Source of the DNA: Cognataquiflexum nitidum
GTDB taxonomy: Bacteria; Bacteroidota; Bacteroidia; Cytophagales; Cyclobacteriaceae
Assembly: GCF_022538055.1 (NCBI RefSeq)
Contig: NZ_JAKZAM010000038.1
Coordinates: 1 to 45,373 of the forward strand
Length of the DNA: 45,373 bases
Direction of reading: 5' to 3'
Positions within the stretch are counted from its first letter, which is position 1; the number at the start of each line of letters is the position of its first letter. The notes under the pieces are model-generated. The model was not told the origin of the DNA and searched no databases. It saw only the letters and a program-made list of their open reading frames with translations. Below are positions 33,577 through 42,414 of the stretch, piece after piece. The position numbers and the translations under genes are program-made.

Positions 33577-33888
33577 CTATTTATCCTTTTGAAGCATACG
33601 GATATTTTTGTCGGTGACACTCCTTAGCATCGTATTCCATCTCTCCTTTCCTTTTTCCTCAGAATAGATATCCGGACCGGGAACCCCCACCCTCATTCCA
33701 ATAATCCTTTCCGCTGTTTTTCCTTTTCCTGAAATATTAAAATAAATATCCACAGCATTGATAGTGTCGGTAAACCTAGAGATTTTGTCAATTGATTTTC
33801 TGATTTGAGCCTGCAAACCTTCGGGCAAATCTACCTGCGGTGCCTGCACATCAATTTTGATTCCGTTATAATTTTCTGTGTAATTCAT
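33577..33888 (-). CDS. hpf: ribosome hibernation promoting factor, HPF/RaiA family
   Basis: 103 residues, the short HPF form: GIKIDVQAPQVDLPEGLQAQIRKSIDKISRF is the opening strand-helix unit, followed by DIYFNISGKGKTAERIIGMR. It binds the decoding region of ribosomes in slow growth. In this phylum the family includes factors acting in stationary phase. Single gene; upstream spacer of 256 bp (33889-34144) has no other ORF. Confidence 0.88.
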   Translation of the reverse strand: MNYTENYNGIKIDVQAPQVDLPEGLQAQIRKSIDKISRFTDTINAVDIYFNISGKGKTAERIIGMRVGVPGPDIYSEEKGKERWNTMLRSVTDKNIRMLQKDK

Positions 33889-34084
33889 GGTACAGTATTT
33901 TGAGTTTATAAACGTGATTTATTTACCTTTTACAGTAATTAAAGCTAGTCTAAATTTCTATTTCAACCGAATTTTAGAACACAAAAAATATTAAAGTTTT
34001 ACCCAAATTACAGTGCCAAAAATCAGATAATCATCCAATATCCAAGGACACAGAAACATTTCTTTTTGGTGCCAATAATTACCG

Positions 34085-34116
34085 GAAAAAAAACCTCAGA
34101 CCTGACCGGCCTGAGG
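34085..34116 (-). terminator. terminator of the metalloprotease gene
   Basis: CCTCAG (34094-34099) pairs with CTGAGG (34111-34116), with further pairing after a mismatch; on the minus strand a run of T follows. Confidence 0.78.
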
Positions 34117-34144
34117 CTGTAGAAGCAATGTCTTGCTTTTCTTC

Positions 34145-36730
34145 TTACTTCACATCTTCAAGTGTGTTGTTGATGATCAATTTCAAGTGGTCTTTGTGGG
34201 CCTTTGAGGAAATGTTTCCTGAGGAATTGCTCACTTTGGTTTTGATGTAATTCAGGTTATACAAAGCCGCAGACTTGGCAAAATTATTATACCTGTTGCT
34301 CTGTGGTCCTGTTACCATTCCCTTTAAAGTATTGACATATTCAATCTGAAGGTTCTGTCTGAAAGTATTGACATTGCCATTGATGTCCGCATCGAAGATT
34401 GCCTTGGTCAAGTCATTCATATAGGTAGCCATATTGTAATCATTGCCATACAATTCTGAATCTACCATTCTTTGCAAAGTATTGGGATGTATCATGTGAG
34501 CCAATACGCTTCTTTGAGAATTCAAGATCTGCTGATGGATTTTTGGATCTTCCGGTCCACTGAAGAAATTGAAACCTCTTCTTTGTCTCGCAAGGTAATT
34601 GATCAAATCTTCAGGAATTTGATAGGCATTTGGGGCAAACATATATTTGCTGATGGCTTCCAAGGCTCTTTTTTGATCTTTAACACTTACAGGAGTGAAA
34701 GGCTGGGTGGCTCCGTCCTGACCTGCCATGGCACGGTCCACGTATACTCCACCGATATACCTTGACATTACACCTCCCGCAGTGGTATAGGTTCCCATCA
34801 ATACACCATATGCCTGAGTCAATTCCTCGTAAGACTGTCCATCGGTTGAATATTTTTCTTTGATCCCTTCCATGAGTTTTTTGGAAGTTTCCATCATGTG
34901 GATGGAATAGCCAATCTGATCATTGGAAAGGTCACCGATCATTACCCTTGGGTCGATGGCTTTGCCAGGAGCTCTCATGTCATCTGCATCATTGCCAAAA
35001 ATCAGTTCAGGCCTGGTAGAAAGTGCTAAAATCGCGTCTAATTCGGCTTGGGATTTGACAGGAGTGTAACCGGCCTGGATTGCCCACACATCGTAAGGAC
35101 CAACTGTGGTAGAGAAGTAATGCCCTTGGGTGCTCTTATCGGGAGAAAGATTGATCGCCAAATAATCCATTACAGATCCTGAAAGGGCTTTTCCTTCGAT
35201 AAAATTTTTATCAGCCAATTCTTTTGGGGAAAATAGCTGGGAGGCTTTCATGTTGTGGTTCAAACCTAGCGTATGTCCAACCTCATGCATCAGTAATTCG
35301 GCCATCGCTTCTTTTTTCATACCTTCCATTTCCATGTCAGAAGCACCATGTGCTCTCAGGAAAGCCTGACCAAACATCATATTATTTTGAAGATGCGCTC
35401 CTACAAAACAGAAATGAGGTTGTTTGCTATGGTTAAGTCCATTTTCTAAGGCTGCTTCTTCGCCAAAAAGTTTGTCATACATTACCCTGTTGGTATGGTA
35501 TACAAACTCCAACATTATGTCTGCTCCTAAAATCTGTCCTGTTCGGGGATTGACAAAGCTTGGACCATAACCGCCGAAGGGAGGATTTGGTGAACTTGTC
35601 CATCTCAATACATTGTATCGGATATCTCCTGCATCCCAATCTGCATCATCCGGCTGGATTTTGACCTGAACCGCATTTTTGAATCCAGCCTTTTCGAAGG
35701 CTTTATTCCATTCCAATACCGCATCCATGATGGTTCCCCTCCATTCCATCGGAGTCGAATTTTCTATCCAAAAAACAATAGGTTCTATAGGTTCAGATAT
35801 GGCAGCACTTGGATCTTTCTTTCTCAAATCCCATCTGTGGATCAAATCTCTAAAGGGAGTTGCACTGGAAGAAGTCATGTCTGTAACTTCTGTTGTGAAA
35901 AAACCCACCCTCGGGTCGTCAAATCTCGGCTCATAACCATTGTCCGGCAATTCAATCAAGCTATGAAAAACCTTGATACTCACATTTCTCCCATCAGTTA
36001 CCGCAGAAGAGCCTCCATTCAGAACAGAGGGGTTGTTGTACACGTATTCTACCGCGAGGTCTGTGTTTTTCTCATAACTTCTGATGGCAAGTACTTTTGT
36101 TTTTTCACTATCAAGATTGCCTAACCTGAATGCCATCGGAGATTCCCCGGGGAAAGGTGGGTTTTTGATCTGCGAAAAAGTTTCTTTCAAAAAGAGGTTA
36201 TCTGCTTTGATCAATATGGTTCCTTTATCAGTGTCTTCAGCTTCGATTTTGGCGCTTGCCATGATTCCTGGGCTGATGTTGGCATCGGCTGATCTGCTCA
36301 AAGGATTCTCTGGATCGAAATAATGTGATACGTTTTGCTTGACAAATTCCACCCTATTGAAATACCTGACAATCTTAAAGATGTTATTTTCTCCATAGGC
36401 ACCTCTAAATGTTCCTGCTTCAGTGACACCATCTCCGATCTGGGCAAAATAAATAAACTCTTTGCCCAATTGGTCTTTGCTTACTTCCATCTTCAGTTCA
36501 CCGCTGACGGTATCCTGATAGAAAGTAAATAGCCCTTCAAACTTGGTGTTGCCTTTGGTCAGGTCAGCGATGGTTTTTTTCTCAGGTTTCTTTTCCGGAG
36601 CAGGGGCTGTGACTGCAGGCGCATCGGATTTCTTTTTCTTTTTTTGTGCCAAAACCTCATTCATAGGCATGGACACAGCCACTATCACCATCGTCATGGC
36701 GAGGAGTAATTTTTTTTTCAGTTTAAACAT
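34145..36730 (-). CDS. secreted zinc metalloprotease, DUF5117/DUF5118 type
   Basis: Start set at 36730 (MFKLKKKLLLAMTM), giving a signal peptide that ends near VLAQ; 861 residues. A Lys/Pro/Ala-rich linker follows. The metzincin motif HEVGHTLGLNH is present (His482, His486, His492) and a Met-turn-like GSVMDYLAINL comes later, so zinc binding is well supported. The N-terminal half fits DUF5117 and the C-terminal part the companion domain seen in Bacteroidota. Exported, probably periplasmic or cell-surface. Single gene with its own terminator. Confidence 0.9.
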   Translation of the reverse strand: MFKLKKKLLLAMTMVIVAVSMPMNEVLAQKKKKKSDAPAVTAPAPEKKPEKKTIADLTKGNTKFEGLFTFYQDTVSGELKMEVSKDQLGKEFIYFAQIGDGVTEAGTFRGAYGENNIFKIVRYFNRVEFVKQNVSHYFDPENPLSRSADANISPGIMASAKIEAEDTDKGTILIKADNLFLKETFSQIKNPPFPGESPMAFRLGNLDSEKTKVLAIRSYEKNTDLAVEYVYNNPSVLNGGSSAVTDGRNVSIKVFHSLIELPDNGYEPRFDDPRVGFFTTEVTDMTSSSATPFRDLIHRWDLRKKDPSAAISEPIEPIVFWIENSTPMEWRGTIMDAVLEWNKAFEKAGFKNAVQVKIQPDDADWDAGDIRYNVLRWTSSPNPPFGGYGPSFVNPRTGQILGADIMLEFVYHTNRVMYDKLFGEEAALENGLNHSKQPHFCFVGAHLQNNMMFGQAFLRAHGASDMEMEGMKKEAMAELLMHEVGHTLGLNHNMKASQLFSPKELADKNFIEGKALSGSVMDYLAINLSPDKSTQGHYFSTTVGPYDVWAIQAGYTPVKSQAELDAILALSTRPELIFGNDADDMRAPGKAIDPRVMIGDLSNDQIGYSIHMMETSKKLMEGIKEKYSTDGQSYEELTQAYGVLMGTYTTAGGVMSRYIGGVYVDRAMAGQDGATQPFTPVSVKDQKRALEAISKYMFAPNAYQIPEDLINYLARQRRGFNFFSGPEDPKIHQQILNSQRSVLAHMIHPNTLQRMVDSELYGNDYNMATYMNDLTKAIFDADINGNVNTFRQNLQIEYVNTLKGMVTGPQSNRYNNFAKSAALYNLNYIKTKVSNSSGNISSKAHKDHLKLIINNTLEDVK

Positions 36731-36860
36731 AGCGTTCTCAATAATTAGGTGGTAGAAATAGTTATTTGGGAATGGAAAATAATGGGTGGTAATGTACAAA
36801 TTCTTTTGAAGTCCTTAAAATCTTAAAATGCTTCAAGGAAAAGTTAAGAATAATTAACAA

Positions 36861-36893
36861 AAAAATCCCTGCCGAATCGTGTGGCAGGGATTT
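36861..36893 (-). terminator. terminator downstream of the BNR-repeat gene
   Basis: Stem 36863-36873 with 36883-36893, 11 bp perfect; on the minus strand a seven-T run follows. About 170 bp beyond the stop codon, with the dispersed repeat copy B in between. Confidence 0.82.
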
Positions 36894-36951
36894 GATTTCC
36901 AATCTCTATTTTTATGCGCGATTATGAAAGTAAAAATGATCACTCAGTTAA

Positions 36952-37053
36952 ATCATGGCAAGAGACCGAAATGACCGGTACATCGGTCTTCCGACTTCGG
37001 TCTTCAGTCCTACTTGCAAAGAAATATTAGGTTCCTGGCAAAGAAACTCATGA
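36952..37053 (-). repeat. dispersed intergenic repeat, copy B
   Basis: Reverse-orientation partner of 13154-13262. Contains AGACCGAA (36963-36970) and its complement TTCGGTCT (36995-37002) around ACCGGT, so it can form a hairpin. It lies between the BNR gene and its terminator, so it may be transcribed. Confidence 0.75.
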
Positions 37054-37059
37054 TTAACT

Positions 37060-40000
37060 CTACTTCTTCTCTATTTCTGCTTTCAATTCCTCGATATTCA
37101 AAATTTTGGAAATCTGGGTTTTTTCAATTTCCCTGAATTTTGTCAATTGAATATTGATCAAGTTGGTAATTTCTGTTCGTACCTCTTCGGCTCCATCGGT
37201 CGGTCGGTAATCTCCCGTTCCGACCACAGAATTCAAATGTGCCAACTTATTGTTTAACCTGATAGGGAAGTTCAATGGATCCTGCCCGCTTTGGTTTTGG
37301 GTTTGGTACAATTCTTTTTCTATATCACTAATACCCTTAATGATAGGATCAATCCTTCTTTTCTTTTTGGGATCTTTTTCCACCAATGCATTCAACTCAT
37401 CTCTGTATCTCCTGATGATGATTATTGTTTCATGGGTTTCGGTCAGCTTATCCCTGACATTCAAGAGAAAATCATATTGCGCCAAAAGGTCTTCCTGCGT
37501 GGATTCATACCTTGGGTCCGCCAAAACTTTGAAAGACTCTTCCTCAGCCTTGCCATCCACTATCAATCTGACAATGTAGTCTCCAGGAACAATCTTTGGG
37601 CCACGTAACGGTCCTGACCACATGATCATTCCTTCAAAACTTTTAGCATCAGGAATGCGCAGATTCCAATTGAACTCATTTGAACCTGTTTTGTACTTCA
37701 GCGTATCTTTTTCGATTCCTTTGGAAGAAAATTCTCTGAGAAGATTTCTCTTGTTGTCATAAAACTCCATCCGAACTTCCTCTTTGGGTTCGTCTTTCAG
37801 GTGGTAATAAACCAAGACTCCGCCGGCCCTATTGGTTCCTGCAGTTTTTGACTCCCTTTTTACTCCGTCCATCCTGTAAGAATCCTGAGGTTTAAAAAGG
37901 TGAAATGGCTTAGCACCAATTTCATCTGACATTTGATGCAGGACAGTCAGGTCATCAACGATCCAAAAACTCCTGCCTTGGGTGGCAGCGATCAAATTAT
38001 TATCCTTGATGGTCAAGTCTGTGATAGGAACAATTGGCAGATTGAGCTGAAATGGCTTCCAGTCTGCTCCATCATTGAAAGAGATATACATTCCTGTCTC
38101 TGTACCTGCGTATAGAATACCTTTTTTGGAGGGATCAGCCCTAATCACCCTTGTAAAATGCTGTCCGTCAATACCATTGGTGATTTTGGTCCAGGTTTTA
38201 CCGTAATCAGAGGTCTTGTATAGGTAGGGTGCAAAATCACCGTTTTTATAGCCTGTTGCAGCAAAGTATAATCCACCTTCCTCAAAAGGATGGCCCTCGG
38301 TGCTGTTGATTTGGATCCATTCAGGAAGGTCTTTTGGAGTTACATTTTCCCAAGTCTTTCCGTTGTCTTTGGACACATGGACCAATCCATCGTCTGAACC
38401 TGCCCAAAGCACTCCTTTTTTCAATGGAGATTCAGACGCAGTAAAAATAGTACTGTAGTATTCCACAGAGGTATTGTCCTTGGTTATGGGACCTCCGGAA
38501 GGTCCTAATTTTTCTTTTGCATTTCTCGTCAAATCCGGGCTGAAAGTCTCCCAAGATTGACCTCCGTCTGTTGACCTGTGGAATTGGTTGGAAGTAGTGT
38601 AAAGTACTTTCGGGTCATGAAGGGAAAAGAAAATGGGGAAATTCCATTGAAAACGATACTTCATATCTTCTGCGCCATGCCCCATAGGATTGTTTGGGTA
38701 CACATTGACTGTTCTTGAGGTTTTTGTTCTATGGTTTTCTCTTGTCAAATATCCGCCATAGGACCCACCATACACGATGTCGCTGTCATTTGGATCAGGT
38801 GCTATCCAACCACTCTCTCCACCGGCAGTAGGTTCCCAGTCATCTTCAGTAATCCCTCTTCCATCATTTCGGTGGCTGATACGGAGCGTAGAGTTATCCT
38901 GCTGTGCCCCATAAATTCTGTAAGGAAAATGATTGTCCGTAGTTACCCTGTAGAATTGGGAAGTCGGTTGATTCATATAAGTCGTCCATGAAGCTCCTCC
39001 ATCGAAAGTAACCTGGGCACCGCCATCATCAGCGATGATCATCCTTTGGTTATCTTTTGGATCAATCCACAGGTCATGATGATCCCCGTGAGGTGCTTCA
39101 TAATTTTTGAATGTCTTGCCTCCATCGGTAGATTTATGGTAATCGACATTCAGGACATACACCGTGCTGTCACTTTGCGTATCGGCATAAAGCCTCGTGT
39201 AGTACCAAGCTCTTTGTCTGAGATTTCTGTCTTCATTGGTTTTTTCCCAAGTTTCCCCTCCGTTATCTGACCTGAACAATCCACCATTTAGGTTTTCAAC
39301 CATGGCCCAGATACGGTTGGGGTTGACAGGGGAAATTGTCACTCCTATGATTCCCAAGGTACCTTCAGGCAATCCTTTATTGGTAGAAATTTCAGTCCAA
39401 TTTTCACCTCCATCTACACTCTTGAAAATTTTGGATCCGGGGCCGCCACTTTCAAGACTATAAGGCGTTCTTTTCAGTTCCCAAGTCGTCGCAAACATGA
39501 TATCCGGATTTTTTGGATCCAATACCAAATCCACGGCTCCTGACCTGGGATTTACAAATAGTTTTCTATTCCAGGTTTTTCCTCCATCAATGGATTTGTA
39601 AACCCCTCTGACATCTGTTGGTTTGAATATGTCTCCCATCACTGCCGCAAGGACAATATCCGGATTGGTTGGATGGATTCTAATTCTGGAGACAAAGCGG
39701 GAATCTTCCATTCCAAGATTGGTCCAGGTCTTTCCTGCATCTGTACTTTTCCAAAACCCATAGCCGTAGGAAACATTGCCCCTGACAGTCTTTTCTCCCC
39801 CACCGACATAGATTATTTTCGGATCAGACTCTGCGACTGCGACGGCCCCAATAGAACCTCCGAAGTATCCGTCAGAAATATTCCCCCAAGTTTTCCCGCC
39901 ATCAGTGGTTTTCCATACCCCACCGCCTGTTGCACCAAAGTAAAAGGTATTCCTTTCGGAAGCTACCCCTGCCACAGCAGCAGAGCGTCCACCTCTGTGG

Positions 40001-40128
40001 GGGCCAAGGTTACGCCATTGGATGGCTTCATAGATTTTTTCATCATAGGATTGGGCTTCAATCTCATTGCTAAAGCAGAAAGATAAAAGAAGCCCGATAA
40101 CCCAAATCAATCGTATCGTTTTGATCAT
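37060..40128 (-). CDS. secreted BNR/Vps10-type propeller protein
   Basis: 1022 residues with a signal peptide ending IEAQ. Repeated BNR units with the Asp-box pattern S-x-D-x-G-x-T-W are visible many times (KTTDGGKTWGNI, KSTDAGKTWTNL, KSIDGGKTWNRK, KSVDGGENWTEI, RSTDGGQSWETF, KTSDYGKTWTKI), forming one or two large beta-propellers like those of sortilin/Vps10 and sialidases. A C-terminal region after about 760 has a beta-sandwich part (NRAGGVLVYYHLKDEPKEEV) and a helical tail. No sialidase catalytic set was recognised. Probably exported; ligand unknown. Confidence 0.88.
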   Translation of the reverse strand: MIKTIRLIWVIGLLLSFCFSNEIEAQSYDEKIYEAIQWRNLGPHRGGRSAAVAGVASERNTFYFGATGGGVWKTTDGGKTWGNISDGYFGGSIGAVAVAESDPKIIYVGGGEKTVRGNVSYGYGFWKSTDAGKTWTNLGMEDSRFVSRIRIHPTNPDIVLAAVMGDIFKPTDVRGVYKSIDGGKTWNRKLFVNPRSGAVDLVLDPKNPDIMFATTWELKRTPYSLESGGPGSKIFKSVDGGENWTEISTNKGLPEGTLGIIGVTISPVNPNRIWAMVENLNGGLFRSDNGGETWEKTNEDRNLRQRAWYYTRLYADTQSDSTVYVLNVDYHKSTDGGKTFKNYEAPHGDHHDLWIDPKDNQRMIIADDGGAQVTFDGGASWTTYMNQPTSQFYRVTTDNHFPYRIYGAQQDNSTLRISHRNDGRGITEDDWEPTAGGESGWIAPDPNDSDIVYGGSYGGYLTRENHRTKTSRTVNVYPNNPMGHGAEDMKYRFQWNFPIFFSLHDPKVLYTTSNQFHRSTDGGQSWETFSPDLTRNAKEKLGPSGGPITKDNTSVEYYSTIFTASESPLKKGVLWAGSDDGLVHVSKDNGKTWENVTPKDLPEWIQINSTEGHPFEEGGLYFAATGYKNGDFAPYLYKTSDYGKTWTKITNGIDGQHFTRVIRADPSKKGILYAGTETGMYISFNDGADWKPFQLNLPIVPITDLTIKDNNLIAATQGRSFWIVDDLTVLHQMSDEIGAKPFHLFKPQDSYRMDGVKRESKTAGTNRAGGVLVYYHLKDEPKEEVRMEFYDNKRNLLREFSSKGIEKDTLKYKTGSNEFNWNLRIPDAKSFEGMIMWSGPLRGPKIVPGDYIVRLIVDGKAEEESFKVLADPRYESTQEDLLAQYDFLLNVRDKLTETHETIIIIRRYRDELNALVEKDPKKKRRIDPIIKGISDIEKELYQTQNQSGQDPLNFPIRLNNKLAHLNSVVGTGDYRPTDGAEEVRTEITNLINIQLTKFREIEKTQISKILNIEELKAEIEKK

Positions 40129-40221
40129 TGCTATAAGGTTGGTTAAGTGTGACGAAATTTAATTCTTAAAAAGAGAAAATTTTATAAAAAGTGATTTCTG
40201 GCAAAATTTTGGTCTAAAAAC

Positions 40222-40252
40222 AAAAAAGACCTCCCGGTTAGGGGAAGTCTTT
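40222..40252 (-). terminator. terminator of the rplU-rpmA operon
   Basis: AAAGAC-CTCCC pairs with GGGGA-GTCTTT with one mismatch, then a T-run on the minus strand, 23 bp after rpmA. Confidence 0.8.
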
Positions 40253-40274
40253 CTATTTCTAAAGAAAATAATTG

Positions 40275-40535
40275 TTATGCTTCTGCAGGAACCACGTTTA
40301 CGTATGATTTTCCGTCAAACTTCCTTTTGAATTCAACTTTTCCCGGTACCAAAGCAAATAGAGTATGGTCTTTACCTATCCCTACATTTTCACCTGGATG
40401 GTGCTTTGTACCTCTCTGCCTGATGATGATGTTTCCGGCAATAACTGCCTCTCCACCAAATTTTTTCACACCTAATCTTTTGCTGTGTGATTCTCTACCG
40501 TTTCTGGAACTACCGACGCCTTTCTTGTGAGCCAT
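40275..40535 (-). CDS. rpmA: ribosomal protein bL27
   Basis: 86 residues. MAHKKGVGSSRNGRESHSKRLGVK is the standard L27 start, and GNIIIRQRGTKHHPG the core. Located near the peptidyl transferase centre of the large ribosomal subunit. Second gene after rplU with a 32-bp gap; the classic L21-L27 pair, co-transcribed from the promoter before rplU. Confidence 0.97.
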   Translation of the reverse strand: MAHKKGVGSSRNGRESHSKRLGVKKFGGEAVIAGNIIIRQRGTKHHPGENVGIGKDHTLFALVPGKVEFKRKFDGKSYVNVVPAEA

Positions 40536-40567
40536 GATTTTATACGTTTAGGACTTCTTGAGAAATC

Positions 40568-40879
40568 TTATAATGAAATGTTTTCAATCAATACTTTAGT
40601 AAAGTTTTGTCTGTGACCGTTTTTCTTTTTGTAACCTTTTCTTCTCTTCTTTTTGAAGACGATTACTTTGTCACCTTTAACATGATCAAGAATTTTTCCT
40701 GATACCTTGGCCCCAGCAATAGTGGGTGCCCCAATTGATACTGCACCATCGGCCTCAGCCAACAATACCTCATCAAATTCCACGGAAGCGCCAGCTTCGC
40801 CTTGCAACAATGGTGCATAAACGTGCTGATCTTTAGTTACTTTGAACTGCTTTCCTGCGATGTTGACAATTGCGTACAT
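40568..40879 (-). CDS. rplU: ribosomal protein bL21
   Basis: 103 residues. MYAIVNIAGKQFKVTKDQ and the basic C-terminal KKKRRKGYKKKNGHRQ identify L21 of the large subunit. First gene of the rplU-rpmA operon. A clear -7 box lies 35 bases upstream of the start. Confidence 0.97.
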   Translation of the reverse strand: MYAIVNIAGKQFKVTKDQHVYAPLLQGEAGASVEFDEVLLAEADGAVSIGAPTIAGAKVSGKILDHVKGDKVIVFKKKRRKGYKKKNGHRQNFTKVLIENISL

Positions 40880-40913
40880 ATAATGATTTTAATTGCTTTA
40901 GGAAATTGAGGTA

Positions 40914-40921
40914 CAAATATA
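40914..40921 (-). promoter_or_regulatory. -7 box of the rplU-rpmA promoter
   Basis: On the minus strand TATATTTG matches TAnnTTTG exactly. The -33 position reads TTT instead of TTG. Confidence 0.6.
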
Positions 40922-41400
40922 AATATTCTTTCTTTAAGAAAAAAGTACCTTGTAGAATTAGCTTACTTTTCTTAGCAGCCAATCTATTTTTCAAACCTGC
41001 CGTCAAAAAACCATTCATTTACCATCAGATAAAACCAAATTATAATCTGAAGGTGAATTTTTTTTGACTTTTGTTCAAAAATCGTTTTAAAAATAGGTCG
41101 GAAAAAAAATTTATGGACTTTTAAAAAAGTTTTGATGCCCCATACAGCTATGATTAATTAAATATTAACTTTATATATGTTGTATTATAATATTGTATTT
41201 CAATACTTTATTTATTTTTTGAATTAAGTTCAAAAAAATATACTTTTAAACATTCCAGGGGTTTTATTTTTGGAATTTGTTCATCATATTTGTTGAAGGC
41301 TGTTTCTAAAGAAATGGCCTTTTCTTTCCAGCAGTATTTTGAAAACAATATAGCCTTCTCAATCCTTTTAAGAAGACTAACCCCAAAACATTTAAGAGTA
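40922..41400. other. AT-rich divergent spacer between rplU and nrdB
   Basis: No gene is supported; short frames here look random. The stretch 41140-41300 is very AT-rich. TATTTTTG at 41265-41272 is a possible -7 box for nrdB, without a good TTG. ACTTTATATATGTTGT (41168-41183) is loosely similar to NrdR boxes. Confidence 0.5.
41265..41272 (+). promoter_or_regulatory. possible -7 box of nrdB-nrdA
   Basis: TATTTTTG matches the -7 consensus but no TTG lies 19-21 bases upstream; 128 bases before the chosen nrdB start. Confidence 0.3.
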
Positions 41401-42381
41401 ATGCAACATTTTGAACCAATTCTCCAAGAGAACAAAAACCGCTTTGTTTTATTTCCCATCCAGCACGATGATATATGGCAATACTATAAAAAGGCTGAAG
41501 CAAGCTTTTGGACTGCTGAAGAAATTGACCTAAGTCAAGATCTCAAAGACTGGAAAAATCTCAATGATGGTGAAAGACATTTTATATCGCATGTATTAGC
41601 ATTTTTCGCTGCAAGTGATGGAATCGTTAATGAAAATCTTGCAGAGCATTTTGTGGCCGAAGTACAATATACCGAAGCCAAATTTTTCTATGGTTTCCAG
41701 ATTGCCATGGAGAATATACATTCCGAAACCTATAGTTTGCTGATTGATACGTACATCAAAGATAATGTAGAAAGAGACAGATTACTCAATGCGATTGAAC
41801 ATATAGATTGCGTAAGGAAAAAAGCGGATTGGGCCCTAAGATGGATCGACAATGGAAACTTCCAAGAAAGACTCATTGCTTTTGCAGCTGTTGAAGGTAT
41901 ATTTTTCTCCGGATCATTCTGTTCGATATTTTGGATGAAGAAAAGGGGACTAATGCCGGGGTTAACCTTCTCCAATGAGCTTATTTCAAGAGATGAGGGT
42001 TTACATTGTGATTTTGCTTGTCATTTATACACCCAGCATGTGGTCAATCATTTACCGAAAGAAACTGTTACTAGAATAATTGAAGATGCCGTTGCAATCG
42101 AAAAAGAATTTGTCACAGATGCATTGCCTGTCAAATTGATCGGTATGAATGCCGATTTGATGTGTCAGTATATAGAGTTTGTTGCCGACAGACTCCTTGT
42201 TGAACTGGGCTGTGCCAAAGTATGGAACAGTACCAACCCATTTGACTTTATGGACATGATTTCCCTTCAGGGCAAAACCAATTTCTTTGAAAAAAGGGTT
42301 GGTGATTACCAAAAGGCTGGGGTGATGAAGTCCAAAGAACTGGTCGAATCCCCTAAGTTCTCCATCGGAGAAGATTTCTAA
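41401..42381 (+). CDS. nrdB: class Ia ribonucleotide reductase, beta subunit
   Basis: Holds the di-iron tyrosyl-radical cofactor for deoxynucleotide synthesis. Start set at 41401 (MQHFEPILQENKNRF), since the family starts there and the upstream extension to 41290 looks unrelated. 326 residues. Iron ligands can be placed at Asp73, Glu104, His107, Glu165, Glu199 and His202, with radical Tyr111 in ENIHSETY, which makes it a normal tyrosyl-radical enzyme rather than the Tyr-lacking type. The C-terminal tail (KFSIGEDF) should dock to the alpha subunit. The gene order nrdB-nrdA has a 33-bp gap. Confidence 0.96.
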   Translation: MQHFEPILQENKNRFVLFPIQHDDIWQYYKKAEASFWTAEEIDLSQDLKDWKNLNDGERHFISHVLAFFAASDGIVNENLAEHFVAEVQYTEAKFFYGFQIAMENIHSETYSLLIDTYIKDNVERDRLLNAIEHIDCVRKKADWALRWIDNGNFQERLIAFAAVEGIFFSGSFCSIFWMKKRGLMPGLTFSNELISRDEGLHCDFACHLYTQHVVNHLPKETVTRIIEDAVAIEKEFVTDALPVKLIGMNADLMCQYIEFVADRLLVELGCAKVWNSTNPFDFMDMISLQGKTNFFEKRVGDYQKAGVMKSKELVESPKFSIGEDF

Positions 42382-42414
42382 AATTATTTCACCACCAACC
42401 CAAATCCATTTGTC

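Noticed and set aside
41290..41400. N-terminal extension of nrdB
   Set aside because: The family starts near MQHFEPILQEN; the upstream frame has no likeness and overlaps the possible promoter region.
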